Source: Thermoguttaceae bacterium (lineage in GTDB: Bacteria > Planctomycetota > Planctomycetia > Pirellulales > Thermoguttaceae). Taken from it: a stretch of 64,000 bases of DNA. A program made the translations under genes and the position numbers. Numbering within the stretch: position 1 is the stretch's first letter; each line of letters opens with the position of its first letter. The stretch is from contig JANXBW010000021.1 of NCBI GenBank assembly GCA_025060325.1, forward strand, positions 24,080 through 88,079, written 5' to 3'. Under the pieces are notes generated by a model. The model made no database searches. It saw only the letters and a list, made by a program, of their open reading frames with translations, and was not told where the DNA came from. Of the stretch, positions 1 to 9,773 are shown piece after piece.

Positions 1-762
1 CCCGAGCCGACCAATAGAAGTGCGTTGACGGCTTGCGCGCAAAGGCCCTCTATCTCGACTCTAATTAGCTCGGGCCGGGTAAACAACCCTGCTGCGAACT
101 TCCCAGATTGGAATTCTCCTTCTAGTCGTCGACACATCCGCTAGGATCGACGGAGTCTTCGAACTCCGCAGGAATACCTCTCCAAATAGTTGGATGTCCT
201 AAGCGTTCCCATTCGGCTTCCGGGATGCATTGTGCGTTGGACGAAAGCTTGGGCAGGGGGGATAAAAAGGAGAAACGGAGAAGCTATGAAGGCTGCCGGG
301 GCAACGCGCAAACCCGGTCAAAGAAACTTCGAAATCGAGATTAGCGATCAAGCCGGCGGGACTTGATGCCGCGAAAACCGCTAAGGGGCTACCAGTTGCT
401 TTCCCAAAAAAGGCGCAAATTGCGGTTTTCGGAGAAACCCGGGAGGAGGTGGCGCCGGTCACTCTGTGCCGGGGTCTCTCGGGTAGCTTGGAAATTGGGA
501 ATTTTGGGCGGCCTTAACTATTGCCGGACATTGGCAAAAACGAGGAACTAAGAAAAGCCGAGAAAATGGACCGGGCTTCTCAAGGTTTTCTGGTGGCTCC
601 CCCCTGCTGGAAAGGCGCCTCCACCTAAAGTCCATATCGTGATTCCGACGATATCGGAATTGAGCCTCTTAGCGATTGCACGGCGCAGACGTCGCCCTAT
701 GTCTGAAGGTCAATCCCGGCACAGACTGAGAGCCACAGCGATATCGAGGAGGATCCGGGCAC
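1..762. other. gene-poor left edge
   Basis: No convincing gene is seen. Open frames here are short, have no ribosome binding site and resemble no family. Two frames are open across the left edge (plus strand to about 144, minus strand from an ATG at 136), but neither has coding character. The purine-rich stretch GAGGAGGATCC just before 763 is the ribosome binding site of the lipoprotein gene. Confidence 0.5.
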
Positions 763-1155
763 ATGAAGAGGTGGGCCCAAAGCCAACACCCATGGATGGT
801 TTTAGTGGGGGCCCTGGCGGTCGGCCTGCTTGCATGCGGGGCCGGCTGTCAAGTGGAAATGGGAGGCCAAACGCTTCCTAGTCCCTACTACATGCAGGAC
901 GATGTCCAGTATTTCGCGCCGGGCCCGGAATTCCGTTTAGCTCGCGAGGCGGCCGCGCTTAAGGCTGCTCGAGGTGAGGTATTGCCGCCGGCTGCCCCGG
1001 CAGGCCAGCCGGGCCAAGCCCCACCCCCAGAGGCGGGGGCTCAACCGCCGGCGCCGGCCCAGCGGCCAGCTCCAGCACCCGCTCAGCCGCCAGGCCCAGG
1101 GCCGCAACCGCCTGCCGGGCCGGCAGCTCCGCCGCAAGCTCCGCCTATGCCGTGA
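763..1155 (+). CDS. proline-rich planctomycete lipoprotein
   Basis: A 130-residue exported protein of unknown function. Residues 10-28 form a hydrophobic signal segment ending in a lipobox-like LACGAGC, so lipidation at Cys29 is likely. The segment QTLPSPYYMQDDVQYFAP (about 36-53) followed by GPEFRLAREAAA is a signature I associate with a lipoprotein family that recurs in planctomycetes. From about residue 75 the protein is almost only Pro, Ala, Gln and Gly, a typical extended cell-envelope spacer. The ATG follows a strong GAGGAGG site. An intrinsic terminator lies about 140 nt after the stop, so this is probably a single-gene unit. The family memory is from experience, not a search. Confidence 0.75.
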   Translation: MKRWAQSQHPWMVLVGALAVGLLACGAGCQVEMGGQTLPSPYYMQDDVQYFAPGPEFRLAREAAALKAARGEVLPPAAPAGQPGQAPPPEAGAQPPAPAQRPAPAPAQPPGPGPQPPAGPAAPPQAPPMP

Positions 1156-1296
1156 GGTAGTGCAAATCGACTGCCGGCCCCTGCGATCTTGAGCCGGGTG
1201 GGTTGACCACCTCACTCAGGAGTTTTGATGGGCGGTTGGTGTGGCTCAGGGGAATCGGCATACGGGAACGTATCGGGATCTACGCCCTCCCTTCCC

Positions 1297-1336
1297 GCCC
1301 CGGACCTGCTGTGTGTAAAGGGTTCGGGGCTTTTTT
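1297..1336 (+). terminator. intrinsic terminator after the lipoprotein gene
   Basis: The arms GCCCCGGACC (1297-1306) and GGTTCGGGGC (1321-1330) pair over 10 positions with one G-U pair, enclose a 14-nt loop and are followed at once by six T (1331-1336). This is a textbook Rho-independent terminator on the plus strand. Confidence 0.8.
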
Positions 1337-1396
1337 ATGCCTTTAGCAGAAGGGCATCGAACCTTTGTTCAGATTCCACCTCTGGGCTAAAACGTC

Positions 1397-1789
1397 ATGC
1401 CGACGGGGGACGTATCACCGCTGAAGATGGCCCCCGGCTCTGAGCCGTGGGTGGCCGTTCTCTTGATGTGGCTGGGGTACTCCCTGGCGGTTGGCTTGGC
1501 GGCTCGCGCGGTTGTCCCGTTGCCGCGTCCCTTGGGGACTTTTGCCACTGTGCTCATTGGGCTTGTGGGCGTGACCATGGGACCGTTGGCGTTGGAATGG
1601 GGCTATTTTCGCCAAACGATTTCTCCCCTTCGTCCGGAGGCTTTCGTGGCCGCTGTGGCAGTTTCAGTACTCGTCTTGTTGGCATATCGCTTTTCGATGG
1701 TCCTAGGCCGGCAGGAGACGACTTCCCGGCGCTCACCCGGCGAGAAGACCGTGACAGAAAGAGTGCCCTCCTCCCCGCCCCAATGCTGA
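1397..1789 (+). CDS. putative small membrane protein
   Basis: A possible 130-residue protein with three hydrophobic segments, at about residues 17-37, 46-66 and 82-102, and a charged tail (RQETTSRRSPGEK). I do not recognise a family. The ATG at 1397 has no clear ribosome binding site; ATG 1427, with GCTGAAG before it, would keep all three helices. The regular spacing of membrane helices supports a real gene, but the weak start and the overlapping frames on both strands leave doubt. A strong hairpin without a T-tract begins about 15 nt after the stop. Confidence 0.45.
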   Translation: MPTGDVSPLKMAPGSEPWVAVLLMWLGYSLAVGLAARAVVPLPRPLGTFATVLIGLVGVTMGPLALEWGYFRQTISPLRPEAFVAAVAVSVLVLLAYRFSMVLGRQETTSRRSPGEKTVTERVPSSPPQC

Positions 1790-2406
1790 GCATACAGACG
1801 AAGCCTCAGGGGCTTCGAAGCCCCAGGAGGTACCCGCCCCATTTTCGATCTGAGAGGGGAAGTAACATCGCTGCTTGTTAGGGCCGATCGGTAACCGGCC
1901 ATCGAAGAGCTCGGTGCCGAAATGGCGAGCGGTCTTTCAGGGCCTAGTTGCCCTTCCTTCCTGAGTAGGCTGGCGTCTGGCTTTTCAGCTTTTGCCGACA
2001 AAAGTAGCCTGTGGATTTACGTCGGCGGTACTTCCAGAGCGTGTGTCTGAGACCCCCGCAGCCGGTGATTTAACTTGGCCTCCAATGGAAGCCCACCCTC
2101 TTTGATTTCGCACCTTTTTCCGCCCTGATAATAATGGTCGGGTTTAGCCCGGCCTACCCGGTTGAGAGCACCGCAGTACACTTTCCCAGCTAACGGTGGC
2201 TTGAAGGAACCCGAAGATCGGTGGAACGAAAAAAGAGACTCCGGTGGCCGCGATCGTCTCCTGAGGAGTTGCTTCTAAAGATTAACCGGTACCGATGACG
2301 GGCCAGCTTTTTCACCATGTAGTCTCCTGGTTCTCCATGACCACCGGCTAGGCTTCGCAGCGCGGGTCAAAGGAACATCGTATCTGCAAGGAAAAGGTGC
2401 CCATTC
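1790..2406. other. intergenic region
   Basis: Apart from the hairpin at 1805-1830 nothing coding is visible. A weak minus-strand hairpin with AAAAAAGAGAC and GTCTC arms lies near 2231-2260, but no minus-strand gene is there to terminate. The last bases, AAGGAAAAGGTG, provide the binding site for the gene at 2407. Confidence 0.4.
1805..1830. repeat. perfect 16-bp palindromic hairpin
   Basis: GGGGCTTCGAAGCCCC (1809-1824) is fully self-complementary and is flanked by CCTC and GAGG arms that extend the stem. It sits just after the stop of the membrane-protein frame. No T-run follows, so it is not a classical terminator. It could be a 3' stabilising hairpin or a Rho-assisted end. Confidence 0.5.
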
Positions 2407-5178
2407 ATGCTGTTTCTCCACCCCAAGCGAACCCGTAGGCCCCAGTGCTTTCTCATCCTCGCTTTCTTATGGGGCTTACCCGGGTTGGGGGACGGTCGGA
2501 CCCTGGCCTCGGAATTATCAACCGGAGGCCGGGAGCCGTTTCAGGCCGAGGCCTACGTTGGCCAGCCTTTTGGTGTTGGTGTGTTGGAAATGCCGGCCGG
2601 TTGTGACGATCTTGGTCCGACGGAGCTTCTGTCGTTGAGAGTGCGAGATCGGGCACGGCGAGTGTTTTACCCGGCCGTGGAGTTTCCGAAAGGCTATGTC
2701 GTGCTAGACACGGCGCGGCAGATTCTCGGCCGAAGCGATCGCCCCGTGGCCCAGCTGGCGGCTGGCCTTCTCAGCCAACTCCCCAGGATTAGGCTTTACT
2801 TCCTTTTTCGGGGCGGAGAACCGCTCGAACTTACGGTCTCCGGTCCCGTCGAGGCAGCGGTAGTAATCCGACCTCGAGCCGACGGGCGTAAATGGGCCCG
2901 ACACCTAGCGGAGTGGTGGGAGGCGTTTCGAGATTGGGATAGGCCGATTGCGCCTGGGTTGCCGGAGGAACCGCTTCTTAGGGAGTTCATGCCTTACTTG
3001 GAATGCATGCTGGCAGACCGGCTTGGGCTAAAGTATGCCCCTCTGGATAACCAGCAAAGTGAGGAATGGGCAAAGTGGCTCCGGGAATATGGCAACCTAT
3101 TTTCAAGGCCAACGGTGGGATCCTTCCTAAGGATGGCTTGGGGCGAGCGAGCGGGCTTTCGGCCAAAGGACGCCATTGTTGACCTCCCGGTCCCTAGGCA
3201 GGGAACGACGGTAACAGAGGTTGCGCAGCCTGAGGAAGTCGCCGTTGAGCCAATCGCTCACCGAGTTCCCAAGGTGTGTTGTTATATCCGGTTTGGCAAC
3301 TACCAGAATTTCGTCTGGTTTCAAGACTTCATTGGGCGACTGGGAGGTGACTGGGAGCACCTGTTTCGGCTCAGGCGCTGGCGCAGCTCTGTGTCCGCGC
3401 AGATTGAACAAGCCCTTGCCCTTCGCCAAACCGTATTGAGCCGCACTTTTGGGCCTTTGGTTGTAGACGATGTGGCCTTGGTCCTAGGCGATTTTGCTTT
3501 TGAGGACGGCGGCACCTTCGGAATTCTGTTTAGGGCCCACAACGACGCCGTTTTGTCAGCGGATCTCCTCCGGCAGCGAGCGGAGGTGTTGGCGTCCGAT
3601 CCAACCGTTACCGAAACCTCCGTCGAGATTAGCGGGCGAAAGGTGAGCTTACTTAGTTCGAAGGATGGCTCGGTTCGCTCGTTCTACGTGGCTGAGGGTG
3701 GTTACCACTTCGTAACCCGCTCTCGGAAGCTGGCCGAGTTATTCTTGGCGACAGCCGACCCCACCCATTCGCTTGCCGGCAGTGTGTACTTTCGGAAACT
3801 TCGCCGGCTCATGCCGCCGCAAAAAGACGACACGGTGTTCGCTTATATCGGTCCGGAGTTTTGGACGAGGTTTTTCGGCCCGGCGGTGCAAATCGAGCGA
3901 TTTCGCCGGCATCAAGCACTCGCGGACATTCGGCTTGTAAAACTGGCCCGACTTGCTGCGGCTGCGGAGGGCGCCGACAACTCCTCATTGGCGGCCTTAG
4001 TGGGAGGTGGATTTTTGCCGGCCGATTTCGGCCCGAGAGCCGACGGCAGCGAGGCGGTGCTGAACGGCGGCGATGTCTTAGATAGTAAACGCGGCAAGGC
4101 TGGGGCGTTCGTCCCGATCTGGGACCTCCCTCCCGAGCGGGTTACTCCAAGGGAGTTAAGTGTTTACGCTGGTTTAAGCGCTCAGGCGGCGGATATTTCC
4201 TGGATTCGATGTCCGATAGGATTGGCCGTCAGCCGTCAGATAGGCTTGCCAGCCGATTCGCAACGGGAGAGCTTGACTTTCCGCCTGTGCATCATCGACG
4301 AAACCCATCGTCTAGGGCTCGCAAAGAGGGAAAGCGGGGAAGACTTTGATTGGGGTATTGTACCACCCCCTCGCGACGGGTTTTTCGTGGAATATGCCTG
4401 GGAGGGGGAACACAAATTCGTAGGGGTTCGGGAAATCCGTCTCCCGCAGCGCTTAGGCGGCCGGGTGGTGGGAGTCTTGCCTCTGCGCGACATCTTCGTG
4501 GGCTATTGGGGGGAGGTCCTGTCACGGCCTTTAAGCCCGGGCCAAACCGAAGACCGGGAGCTTCCGAGGGACCTAGGGGCAAGCAAAGTTAGGCCAAGTC
4601 CCGCCCCGGCCGTTCCAGCTATCCCGCCGCGAATTTCCAGGGGACCTCTAGGTGCCTGGGAGCTGCAGACCGGCTCGTTCGCTGCACGGTCTTTTCACCG
4701 GGAGGTGCTCGAAGAACTTGCCGGCAATTGGCGGCTCGAAATGTTACCGGAACCTACCCAGGCGAGGGTCTTTATCGCTGACCTAACCGGTCGCCCGGCT
4801 GAGGCAGGGTTCAAATGGCTTGCTTGGGCGCGGGCAGTTGGGGTGAACGCAAACCACGTCCGCTTTTTGCACGGGCTTGAGGAACAGTTTCGGCTGGAAT
4901 TTGGCAGCGGAAAGGCCGCTGGTAAGGAGATCCTCGGCGCGGAGCTGGCCTGTCCTTTCGGCGGCGATTATGTTTGGAAGGAGGGGCTCTGGCAATCTTC
5001 GAAATTACCGGCGGAAAGGACCGGGCGTCGCACCTCCTGGTTAGAAGAGGTTCCCCGCGGCTTCCACGCTCCGCCCCTCGATTGGTTTCGTGGGGCAGCG
5101 GCGGAGGTAGTGGCAAAGGGCGATACGATTTGGATATCGGCCCGAGTGGGCATGGAAGTTGCACACCGGGCTCCTTAG
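2407..5178 (+). CDS. large exported protein of unknown function
   Basis: A 923-residue protein. The N-terminus (RRPQCF followed by a hydrophobic stretch to about residue 30) looks like a signal peptide. Two regions are seen: an N-terminal part to about 280, and a central part (about 290-520) beginning VCCYIRFGNYQNFVWFQDF. The central part resembles exported planctomycete proteins in which strand-rich segments report on gene products of similar size; I cannot name a Pfam family. The segment around residues 550-590 and the Pro-rich linker near 720-750 look like domain junctions. The C-terminal third contains another globular part (FRLEFGSGKAAGKE). No catalytic motif, metal cluster or membrane anchor beyond the signal is evident. 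The reading frame is unbroken and clearly coding. Confidence 0.8.
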   Translation: MLFLHPKRTRRPQCFLILAFLWGLPGLGDGRTLASELSTGGREPFQAEAYVGQPFGVGVLEMPAGCDDLGPTELLSLRVRDRARRVFYPAVEFPKGYVVLDTARQILGRSDRPVAQLAAGLLSQLPRIRLYFLFRGGEPLELTVSGPVEAAVVIRPRADGRKWARHLAEWWEAFRDWDRPIAPGLPEEPLLREFMPYLECMLADRLGLKYAPLDNQQSEEWAKWLREYGNLFSRPTVGSFLRMAWGERAGFRPKDAIVDLPVPRQGTTVTEVAQPEEVAVEPIAHRVPKVCCYIRFGNYQNFVWFQDFIGRLGGDWEHLFRLRRWRSSVSAQIEQALALRQTVLSRTFGPLVVDDVALVLGDFAFEDGGTFGILFRAHNDAVLSADLLRQRAEVLASDPTVTETSVEISGRKVSLLSSKDGSVRSFYVAEGGYHFVTRSRKLAELFLATADPTHSLAGSVYFRKLRRLMPPQKDDTVFAYIGPEFWTRFFGPAVQIERFRRHQALADIRLVKLARLAAAAEGADNSSLAALVGGGFLPADFGPRADGSEAVLNGGDVLDSKRGKAGAFVPIWDLPPERVTPRELSVYAGLSAQAADISWIRCPIGLAVSRQIGLPADSQRESLTFRLCIIDETHRLGLAKRESGEDFDWGIVPPPRDGFFVEYAWEGEHKFVGVREIRLPQRLGGRVVGVLPLRDIFVGYWGEVLSRPLSPGQTEDRELPRDLGASKVRPSPAPAVPAIPPRISRGPLGAWELQTGSFAARSFHREVLEELAGNWRLEMLPEPTQARVFIADLTGRPAEAGFKWLAWARAVGVNANHVRFLHGLEEQFRLEFGSGKAAGKEILGAELACPFGGDYVWKEGLWQSSKLPAERTGRRTSWLEEVPRGFHAPPLDWFRGAAAEVVAKGDTIWISARVGMEVAHRAP

Positions 5179-5729
5179 CAGGTGGGTATCGGCTCCCGTT
5201 ACAGGTTGTGCGTGTGATCTGGGCGAGGAAGGGCAAGAAAGGCCTCTTCTTTCCGGAGGTAGATGGGCGGGTGTTTGAACCGAGGCGGAAAGAGGTCAGC
5301 GCGGAAGTTTGGTGGGGCTTAAGCCTCGGGGGCGGCAGGTGGCCGTTCGTTGACAGCTCCTCGAGGCCGACTTAGAATCGGGGAGTGTTAAGCCACAAAA
5401 ACTGGGTAAATTTCGCAGGATTAAGACAGTGGAAGACCGTTGTATTGAGGCGGCAGTGGAAACGGAGCTACAGGCGGGGCGTTCTTTGCGTTTCGCAATG
5501 AACTTAACTGCTGGTCTTTGTCGGCCCACGTGTGGATAAGTTGCCGGAGGAGGGGAGGAGTTAGTTCAATTTGCACAGTTGGCCAAGACAGCTCTCCGGT
5601 CGACTGGTCAGCGCGAGTCCTTCCCCTTAACATAACCGGATTAGCCGATAGTTGAGTGAGGGACTTTCGGGCGAGGCGCAAGAAGGCAACACCTAAGGGA
5701 CATAAGTCCCCCATAGGAGCGGACCGAAG
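5179..5729. other. intergenic region
   Basis: About 550 bases between two plus-strand genes with no supported gene. AGGAGCGGACCGAAG at its end is the ribosome binding site for the coiled-coil gene. Confidence 0.45.
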
Positions 5730-7142
5730 ATGGCGCGAGAATCGCAAGGCCTCCAGATCGCCCTGATTGTTTTCGTAATTCTGACGCTTTTCCTAGGCGT
5801 CCTCACGTTTTTGTTTTACAAGCAATGGGACGAGGCAACCAAACGCGCACTGGCCGCCGAACAGGAGGCCAAGAAGAACGCAGAGGCCGCACGCAATACC
5901 CTCACAGAAAACGAGCGACTCAAAGAATATCTAGGTGTTCCGCCGTCCATGCAGGTTGACGAAATCGGTGAGGAGGTCCGGCGGGACTTTGAAACTTATG
6001 CACCGCAGTTCCCCGGAGAAACTCGGACCTATCGAGCGGTAGTCGAATACTTAGGCAAGACGCTCCGCAGCCGCGATGAAGCGTTGGCGGCCGCCATGGC
6101 AGAAAACGATCAGCTGAAAAATCAAATTCGCCAGTTAGAGGTTAGCAAAGCCCCCCTTGTTGACCAAGAACGTGCCCGTGCTGATAGCGCAAACAGCCAA
6201 CTGGCGGCCGAAAGGCAAAAGTTTAACGAAGCCCGGCAGCGATTGCAGGACCAGGCGCAGCAACTCCAGGTGCGCCTGGATACGGTCCAAAAGGAAGCCG
6301 ACCAAAAGGTTCAGGCCGCAGAGGCCAAGTTGGCCGAAGAGCAGAAGCGGTTGCAAACGACGCTCAGTTTGCTACGCGATCGGACGGAGACCCTGCGGCG
6401 AGTGACCGAACCGACTTTCGAGCGACCGGACGGCGTTATTCGCTGGGTTAACCAGCGAACAAGGACCGTGTGGATCAACCTAGGTCGGGCGGACGGGCTG
6501 CAGCGGCAGACCACCTTTGCTGTTTATCCATCCACTGCTACCGACGTGGGTAAGGCAGAAAGGAAGGGAAGCATCGAAGTTACGGAGATTTTGGGCGATC
6601 ATTTGGCCGAGGCGCGGATTCTGGAAGATAACCCGGCCGACCCGATCATGCCTGGCGATTTCGTTCACACGCCGGTGTGGACACCCGGCGAAAGGCAGCG
6701 GTTTGCCTTGGCCGATGGTATGGACATTGATGAGGACGGGAGGAGCGACCTGGATCTGGTGATTAGCATCATTCAGCTCAATGGCGGTATTGTTGACTGC
6801 TACTTAGACGATGAGGGGAACAAGACAGGCGAAATTTCCAGCGAGACCCGCTATCTTGTGCTCGGCGTGGAGCCGGACGAAAAGGCCTCCGATGCTCGAC
6901 GAAAGGCCCGCACGGACTTGCTCCGAACGGCGGATGTGTACGGTTTGACCAAGATCGGCCTGAAGGAGCTGCTTGGCCGAATGGGATGGAGTCAACAAAC
7001 ACCGGTCATTCGCTACGGTGCCGGGGCCAATCCGAAGGACTTCCGGGCAAAGCCGCCGGGAGGAGTGCCGCCGGTCTCATCTGGGGCAGTCAGTGAGCTC
7101 TTCCAACCCCGTCGTCCACAGCCCCGCGGAAGCCGGTACTGA
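5730..7142 (+). CDS. membrane-anchored coiled-coil protein
   Basis: A 470-residue protein with one transmembrane helix at about residues 9-30, so most of it faces away from the cytoplasm or sits along the membrane. Residues about 38-230 are Ala/Glu/Lys/Gln-rich with heptad character (AEQEAKKNAEAARNTL, QRLQDQAQQLQVRLDTVQ) and should form a long coiled coil. A globular C-terminal part follows: about 230-330 (WVNQRTRTVWINLGRADGL, then a GDHLAEARILEDN segment) and about 330-420 (DLDLVISIIQLNGGIVDCYLD, TRYLVLGVEPDEKASDARRKA). The second part has the alternating strands and helices of a BRCT-like alpha/beta fold, but I would not assert that without a profile search. The tail is Pro/Gly-rich. AGGAG precedes the ATG. 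Function unknown; a structural or scaffolding envelope role is possible. Confidence 0.8.
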   Translation: MARESQGLQIALIVFVILTLFLGVLTFLFYKQWDEATKRALAAEQEAKKNAEAARNTLTENERLKEYLGVPPSMQVDEIGEEVRRDFETYAPQFPGETRTYRAVVEYLGKTLRSRDEALAAAMAENDQLKNQIRQLEVSKAPLVDQERARADSANSQLAAERQKFNEARQRLQDQAQQLQVRLDTVQKEADQKVQAAEAKLAEEQKRLQTTLSLLRDRTETLRRVTEPTFERPDGVIRWVNQRTRTVWINLGRADGLQRQTTFAVYPSTATDVGKAERKGSIEVTEILGDHLAEARILEDNPADPIMPGDFVHTPVWTPGERQRFALADGMDIDEDGRSDLDLVISIIQLNGGIVDCYLDDEGNKTGEISSETRYLVLGVEPDEKASDARRKARTDLLRTADVYGLTKIGLKELLGRMGWSQQTPVIRYGAGANPKDFRAKPPGGVPPVSSGAVSELFQPRRPQPRGSRY

Positions 7143-7358
7143 TACATCTTTCGCCGGGGATTGGACAGTTGGCCACAAGTTGGACGGAGACAGCCCCAAG
7201 CTGGAAGGAGGCGCTGAACCCCTAGCCCTTTCAAGCTGTCGACGAAGTCAGACGATCTCCTTTTGTTTAAAGCAAATGGTTCGCCTCATGGGCCGCTGCG
7301 CTTGGTCGGCAGCTCTTTTGTTGACTCGTCGGCGGCATAGCAGGGAATGCATCGTCAC

Positions 7359-7841
7359 TTAGGTTGACTCCACTCTGGCCGTGTCATGCTCGTTAGAGCT
7401 TTCGTTGACAAGTCCTCCAAAAAGCCGATCTTTAAGCCGGGAAAGAATTGCCCCTCGATGAGCCGCCGGCGCAGAGGTCAGTCGGTCGAAAACATCAGGT
7501 AGGGCGAAAATTTCCACAGGATTGTCGAGGCCAACCTGCCGGCACTGCCGCCAGAGCTGAAGTGTTTCCACCGAGCTCAACCGATGAGCCCGGGCAAGTT
7601 GCCAAAAGAGCCTACGAGCACTTGGCCGCCGGGGCGAGGCACCCCCTGACGTAAAAATTACCCCAAGATACCACAGGACCAAAATGGCCAGTGTGAGGAC
7701 CGCCAGGAAGAGGAGGACCTCAACCAGATTAGCTTGGGCGTGGCGTTGCTGAAATTCCCGGGCCATTTGGCGGAGGATTGTGTCCCGGTTATTACCGAGA
7801 CTGAGGAGGGAAGCAGAAAGCAGGTAATAAGTTTCCGTCAT
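7359..7841 (-). CDS. single-pass membrane protein, unknown function
   Basis: A 160-residue protein with one strong transmembrane helix at about residues 40-64 (LVEVLLFLAVLTLAILVLWYLG). A basic cytoplasmic part follows (ARRLFWQLARAHRLSSVETLQLWRQ) and resembles the small helical segment seen in other planctomycete membrane proteins. The ATG at 7841 lacks a clear ribosome binding site; an internal ATG at residue 25 would keep the helix. The HEAT-repeat gene is on the same strand upstream, with a 303-base gap. No family is recognised. Confidence 0.6.
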   Translation of the reverse strand: MTETYYLLSASLLSLGNNRDTILRQMAREFQQRHAQANLVEVLLFLAVLTLAILVLWYLGVIFTSGGASPRRPSARRLFWQLARAHRLSSVETLQLWRQCRQVGLDNPVEIFALPDVFDRLTSAPAAHRGAILSRLKDRLFGGLVNESSNEHDTARVEST

Positions 7842-8144
7842 GGTTGACTCGCTATCTTGGTGGGCTTTTTACTGGGGGGTATTTGACTCTTCTGGGAGGT
7901 GAGCTCCGGTCCTTCTGCGGGGCTTCAACCTGCTGTGGACTTAAGCATCCGCCCGAGCCCATGTTGGTTAGCCAGAGCTTGCGACTTTATCCCGCCCGGC
8001 CTCCTCAAATTGCCGAGCAACCGAGGCTTCCGCTCGAGATACGTGTCCTCAGGTGCTAGCCAGCTGGGCATCCTTCCGTCCACCGTTTCCTCCTGCGGAT
8101 AATCTTTGAGGGTAGGGCCCGCCGCGTTGACGATCTACCTTATC
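7842..8144. other. intergenic region
   Basis: This 303-base spacer lies between the HEAT-repeat gene and the membrane-protein gene. No gene or strong signal is seen. Confidence 0.4.
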
Positions 8145-9773
8145 TCAACCGGGCATCTCCGCTATGCTCAAAAGGCTTGAACCCACGGGATAAGGCGGCG
8201 GTTGCACCGAACCATGCTCCAAGGCTGTCCGGGCCGCATGCTGGACCGCGGCGGCCGAGTCGTTAAGCGCTTCGAGAATCGCCTGGTGGGCCTCGGTTGA
8301 TGACACGCTGGCTAGCGCTTTCACCGCTGCCGCCCGCACCAAGTGATCAACGTCTTTTGTCAAGGCGATTAGTTCTTGTTCGACATCGGTAAGCGCGTGT
8401 AAGGCTTCCGCCATCGCAATAGCCCGCAATCGCCGGGCACGAATTGGGGAAGCTAGTTCTTGCCGAAGCCGGTCTACGGCGGTCGGGTCAACTTTGCGAA
8501 CTAGCCACCCCGTGGTGTGGCGAACCCCTTCATCCACAAGATCGAAGGCCGCTAGGAAACGATCGAAGCGGAATTCCTGAAGGCTTTCTCGAGCGGCTTC
8601 CTGAACCACAGGTTCCGGACTTTCCAATAGATCGATTAGTCGCGGAATGGCCCCCACGATTCCTCGTGATCGCAACTGTCGGGCTGCCGCCGCCTTTACC
8701 TCCGGTTCAGGATCCTGGAGCGCCTGGCAGATAATCACATTGGCTTGTGGACCGGTGAAATCGGCAAGGGCGTTGACGGCTGCCGTGCGAGCCGCCGGAA
8801 GGCCCAGCCGGACAATTTGCCGAAGAACCTCCTGTGCCTGCAGGCGGCGAATACCCGAGACTTGTGTGAGCCGGACCAACCCTAGTTGCTGCTTAGCGTC
8901 GAGTTTGGGAATGAATTCCTCGAGGTCCTCAAGCCAGCTAAACCCCCGGAGCCTCCCCAGGTTGCGGGCAAGTTCGGCGGAGCCGTTCTCTGACAGAAGG
9001 GAAAGCAGAGCACCAACGAAGGTTAGGTCCCGCCTTTTGGCAACTGCTCGGAGAACCACCGAGGGCGCGTCTGCTTGCTCAAGTTGCCGGAGGATAAGCC
9101 GCAGGACCTCGGGCCTTGAACTCTTAAGAAGAAGTTCTGCCAACGCTTTGTGGGCCTTATGGCCGGGGTCATCGAGCACGCGGCGCCAGAGAGGATCGAG
9201 GGGATCGGCCAATATGAGCGCGGCCACTAACACTTCCGTTCGCTGGTGCAGGTCGTAGTGTTCAATTGCCCGGCTGAGGCTCCGAAGGAATTGGGCCTTG
9301 GCAGTTTGCAGGGCAGGTGGGATCCCAGTCGGCGGAGCCTTCTCAAGCTCCTCTGCCAAAGCTTGCGCCAACTGCAGCACGGCGTCGGCCGCCACCGCCC
9401 CCGCCGAGCTAGATGGACAAAGGAGCATGTTGACCAGAATGGGTGCCAGATCGTAATCGCGGAGCCACACCGCAGCCTGTAACCCGCGGAGAGATTGCTC
9501 GAAATCCGGACTGAGAACGAAGTCGCGAAGGGTTGCTCCTAACCGAGCGCGTTCCCTCCAGACAAGTTGACGAAGATCTTTGGGCCAGTGGGCTAGCCGC
9601 TCCAGAATCGCACGATGTCCTTCGGGGTCTCTCCGGGTAAGAAGGGCCTCGACGGCTAAACGACGAATCTTGGCCCACGGGGAGTCTAGCGCAGCAATAA
9701 GCACGGGCAAGGCGGCAGGATTTCGGGTAGTTGCCAGCACTCGGAAAGTTAAATCGACGCCTTGCAATCCCAT
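8145..9773 (-). CDS. HEAT-repeat protein
   Basis: A 542-residue protein built almost wholly from HEAT-type helical pairs. Repeats are visible as PALPVLIAALDSPWAKIRRLAVEAL (about 19-43, quoted in part), NVIICQALQDPEPEVKAAAARQ, AIPRLIDLLESPEPVVQEAA and HQAILEALNDSAAAVQHAA. Such solenoids act as protein-binding scaffolds or, in PBS-lyase-like relatives, in pigment or cofactor handling. There is no signal peptide or membrane segment, so it is probably cytoplasmic. The ATG at 9773 has only AAAGG upstream. Nothing in the neighbourhood fixes its partner. Confidence 0.8.
   Translation of the reverse strand: MGLQGVDLTFRVLATTRNPAALPVLIAALDSPWAKIRRLAVEALLTRRDPEGHRAILERLAHWPKDLRQLVWRERARLGATLRDFVLSPDFEQSLRGLQAAVWLRDYDLAPILVNMLLCPSSSAGAVAADAVLQLAQALAEELEKAPPTGIPPALQTAKAQFLRSLSRAIEHYDLHQRTEVLVAALILADPLDPLWRRVLDDPGHKAHKALAELLLKSSRPEVLRLILRQLEQADAPSVVLRAVAKRRDLTFVGALLSLLSENGSAELARNLGRLRGFSWLEDLEEFIPKLDAKQQLGLVRLTQVSGIRRLQAQEVLRQIVRLGLPAARTAAVNALADFTGPQANVIICQALQDPEPEVKAAAARQLRSRGIVGAIPRLIDLLESPEPVVQEAARESLQEFRFDRFLAAFDLVDEGVRHTTGWLVRKVDPTAVDRLRQELASPIRARRLRAIAMAEALHALTDVEQELIALTKDVDHLVRAAAVKALASVSSTEAHQAILEALNDSAAAVQHAARTALEHGSVQPPPYPVGSSLLSIAEMPG

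Noticed and set aside
1..144. Frames open across the left edge on the plus strand (to 144) and on the minus strand (ATG at 136 running left, 45 codons)
   Set aside because: Both are short, use many rare codons and have no ribosome binding site or family resemblance; the plus frame ends without any recognisable C-terminus.
2225..2265. AAAAAAGAGAC..GTCTC hairpin as a minus-strand terminator
   Set aside because: Only a 5-bp stem, and there is no minus-strand gene to end there.
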